Below, in pieces: positions 16,491 to 17,360 of a stretch of 17,360 nucleotides of DNA. Made by a program: the position numbers and the translations under genes. How positions within the stretch are numbered: the stretch's first letter is position 1; every line of letters starts with the position of its first letter. The notes under the pieces were generated by a model that made no database searches, was not told the DNA's origin, and was given only the letters and a program-made list of their open reading frames with translations. The stretch comes from Asterionellopsis glacialis (Eukaryota; Bacillariophyta; Plagiogrammaphyceae; Rhaphoneidales; Asterionellopsidaceae): NCBI GenBank assembly GCA_014885115.2, contig WKLE02004729.1, positions 1 through 17,360 of the forward strand. Reading direction: 5' to 3'.

Positions 16491-17360
16491 AATTGTTGAG
16501 CTGCAGGCCACTTTTTTGCAACTTTGCAACCTACCAAGCCCACCAGGTGCTGTGTTTCTTGCATACAATCAATACGGTTTGCATACCTGTACAAAAACAT
16601 TCCATTTTTGGGAAAGTCGTTTGGTCAACAATGGCCCAAATGCAAGGGAGATTCATGGTTTCCATGTCTCCAATTACAGCCCCCACAAAGTGTCATATGA
16701 TGGAACATGCACCCAAGGATTGTCTACTGGTTGGAATTTAGGATTTGAGATGTGCTGGGCAAAAAAATGGATATTGTACTTTAAACAGAAAAACAGTAGC
16801 ATATAAAGGAGACACCAACTTTTTCTGCTGAAAAGTCAACAATAAACCTCAATATCAGTGTTCAAATGTTTTTTTTTGGTCATAAAAAGTCAAATTTTAC
16901 TAGATATTGTCAATGAACTTATTAGAATTACACAAGCAGCAGAGATTTGGTGGGTTATTGGTTGCCTGTCAGAGATCAAAGAATACAGTACATCTGCTGT
17001 GCTATTGTTGTCATCAGGACATGAAAAATATCCAACAATCAATCAGTATCACCACCATCCCATGTTTTATGAAGTCAAATTTTGTATGCTGCTCATTTTA
17101 TGTTGTGCATTTTGTTGATTGTTCTGTTTGTCATGGTGAGTAAGTACCCTTCTTTGAAAATTCACAAAAACTCTTGTCCTCAGCATGCAATTTTTTACTG
17201 TGCATTTTGTCTTCAAGAAATATTTTTTGCCTTTGTCCAGTACAGAAGGTCCTCTAAGTGTACGAGCTCTGACTAGCGCAGATTCTGCACCCCCCCCTTC
17301 TTGTGCATTTCAACACAAAAAAATTTTATGCGAGAAACTCCACACAAAAGTGAGCTCATG

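Larger units (their letters stand above)
15460..17360. other. CpG-poor, gene-free region right of the ClpX relic
   Basis: No reading frame here resembles a family I can name with confidence. Open frames at 16230-16412 (minus), 16394-16741, 16516-16806 and 16858-17118 (plus) overlap each other and have no common start or domain. A minus-strand stretch at about 15780-15865 reads TSVPI-stop-HPVIAATDGF and then VLDITVVL, faintly like a DDE transposase core. CpG is almost absent. The region holds the diverged AT-rich repeats at about 15541-15755, many GGTACC-type words at 16340-16490, and G/C homopolymer runs (15482-15488 and 17290-17297). It looks like decayed repeat or mobile-element DNA. Confidence 0.55.

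Noticed and set aside
16516..16806. Plus-strand frame reading GPNAREIHGFHVSNYS and onward as a gene
   Set aside because: It has no recognisable family, competes with an overlapping frame, and sits in CpG-depleted decayed DNA.

Overview
The window looks like nuclear DNA of a unicellular stramenopile, most probably a diatom. The case rests on long genes with few introns, GT-AG introns of 113 and 149 bp, a formin carrying WASHC3(CCDC53)-type repeats, a LETM1-like mitochondrial protein, and a small Ser/Asp-rich protein whose VxFxTF...IPSR...IWYxxxD block resembles blocks I associate with diatom proteins of unknown function. The assignment is an inference; no rRNA, tRNA or organelle gene is present to settle it. 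LAYOUT: 1-1082 is AT-rich intergenic DNA with a minisatellite (382-510) and a TTG microsatellite. 1083-1652 (minus) encodes a 189-aa protein of unknown function. 1653-3399 is intergenic, with a GTAA microsatellite, an inverted repeat, a cluster of GTACCTGGTACC-type motifs and a possible gene fragment just before the next gene. 3400-4773 (plus) encodes a 457-aa LETM1-like mitochondrial membrane protein. 4774-5542 holds a possible relic of a coiled-coil coding sequence. 5543-13140 (minus) is the main feature: a two-exon formin of about 2,494 aa. 13141 to about 14435 is intergenic. 14436 to about 15460 (minus) is a decayed copy of a mitochondrial-type ClpX gene that still has its intron. From there to 17360 the DNA is repetitive and very poor in CpG, with no gene I can defend. 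THE FORMIN: it combines short N-terminal repeats, two KPRLxPWMVALQ motifs, a possible PH-like fold, one diverged plus six 44-residue WASHC3-like repeats with no length change, and an FH2 domain without a proline-rich FH1. The FH2 appears split by about 166 residues carrying WH2-like DPRxxxLxAIK motifs. After the FH2 come five RxxMLxQIKxRR-type motifs. This is the best candidate in the window for a new architecture. THE RIGHT END: from about 14.4 kb CpG almost disappears (about 16 in 2.96 kb by eye). The ClpX relic has lost conserved arginines mainly where C-to-T or G-to-A changes in CGN codons would explain it. This fits long-term cytosine methylation and deamination of a silenced region. The active genes share no obvious pathway: one protein is mitochondrial, one is cytoskeletal, and one is unknown. 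The clpX relic is presumably a dead duplicate of a functional copy elsewhere.
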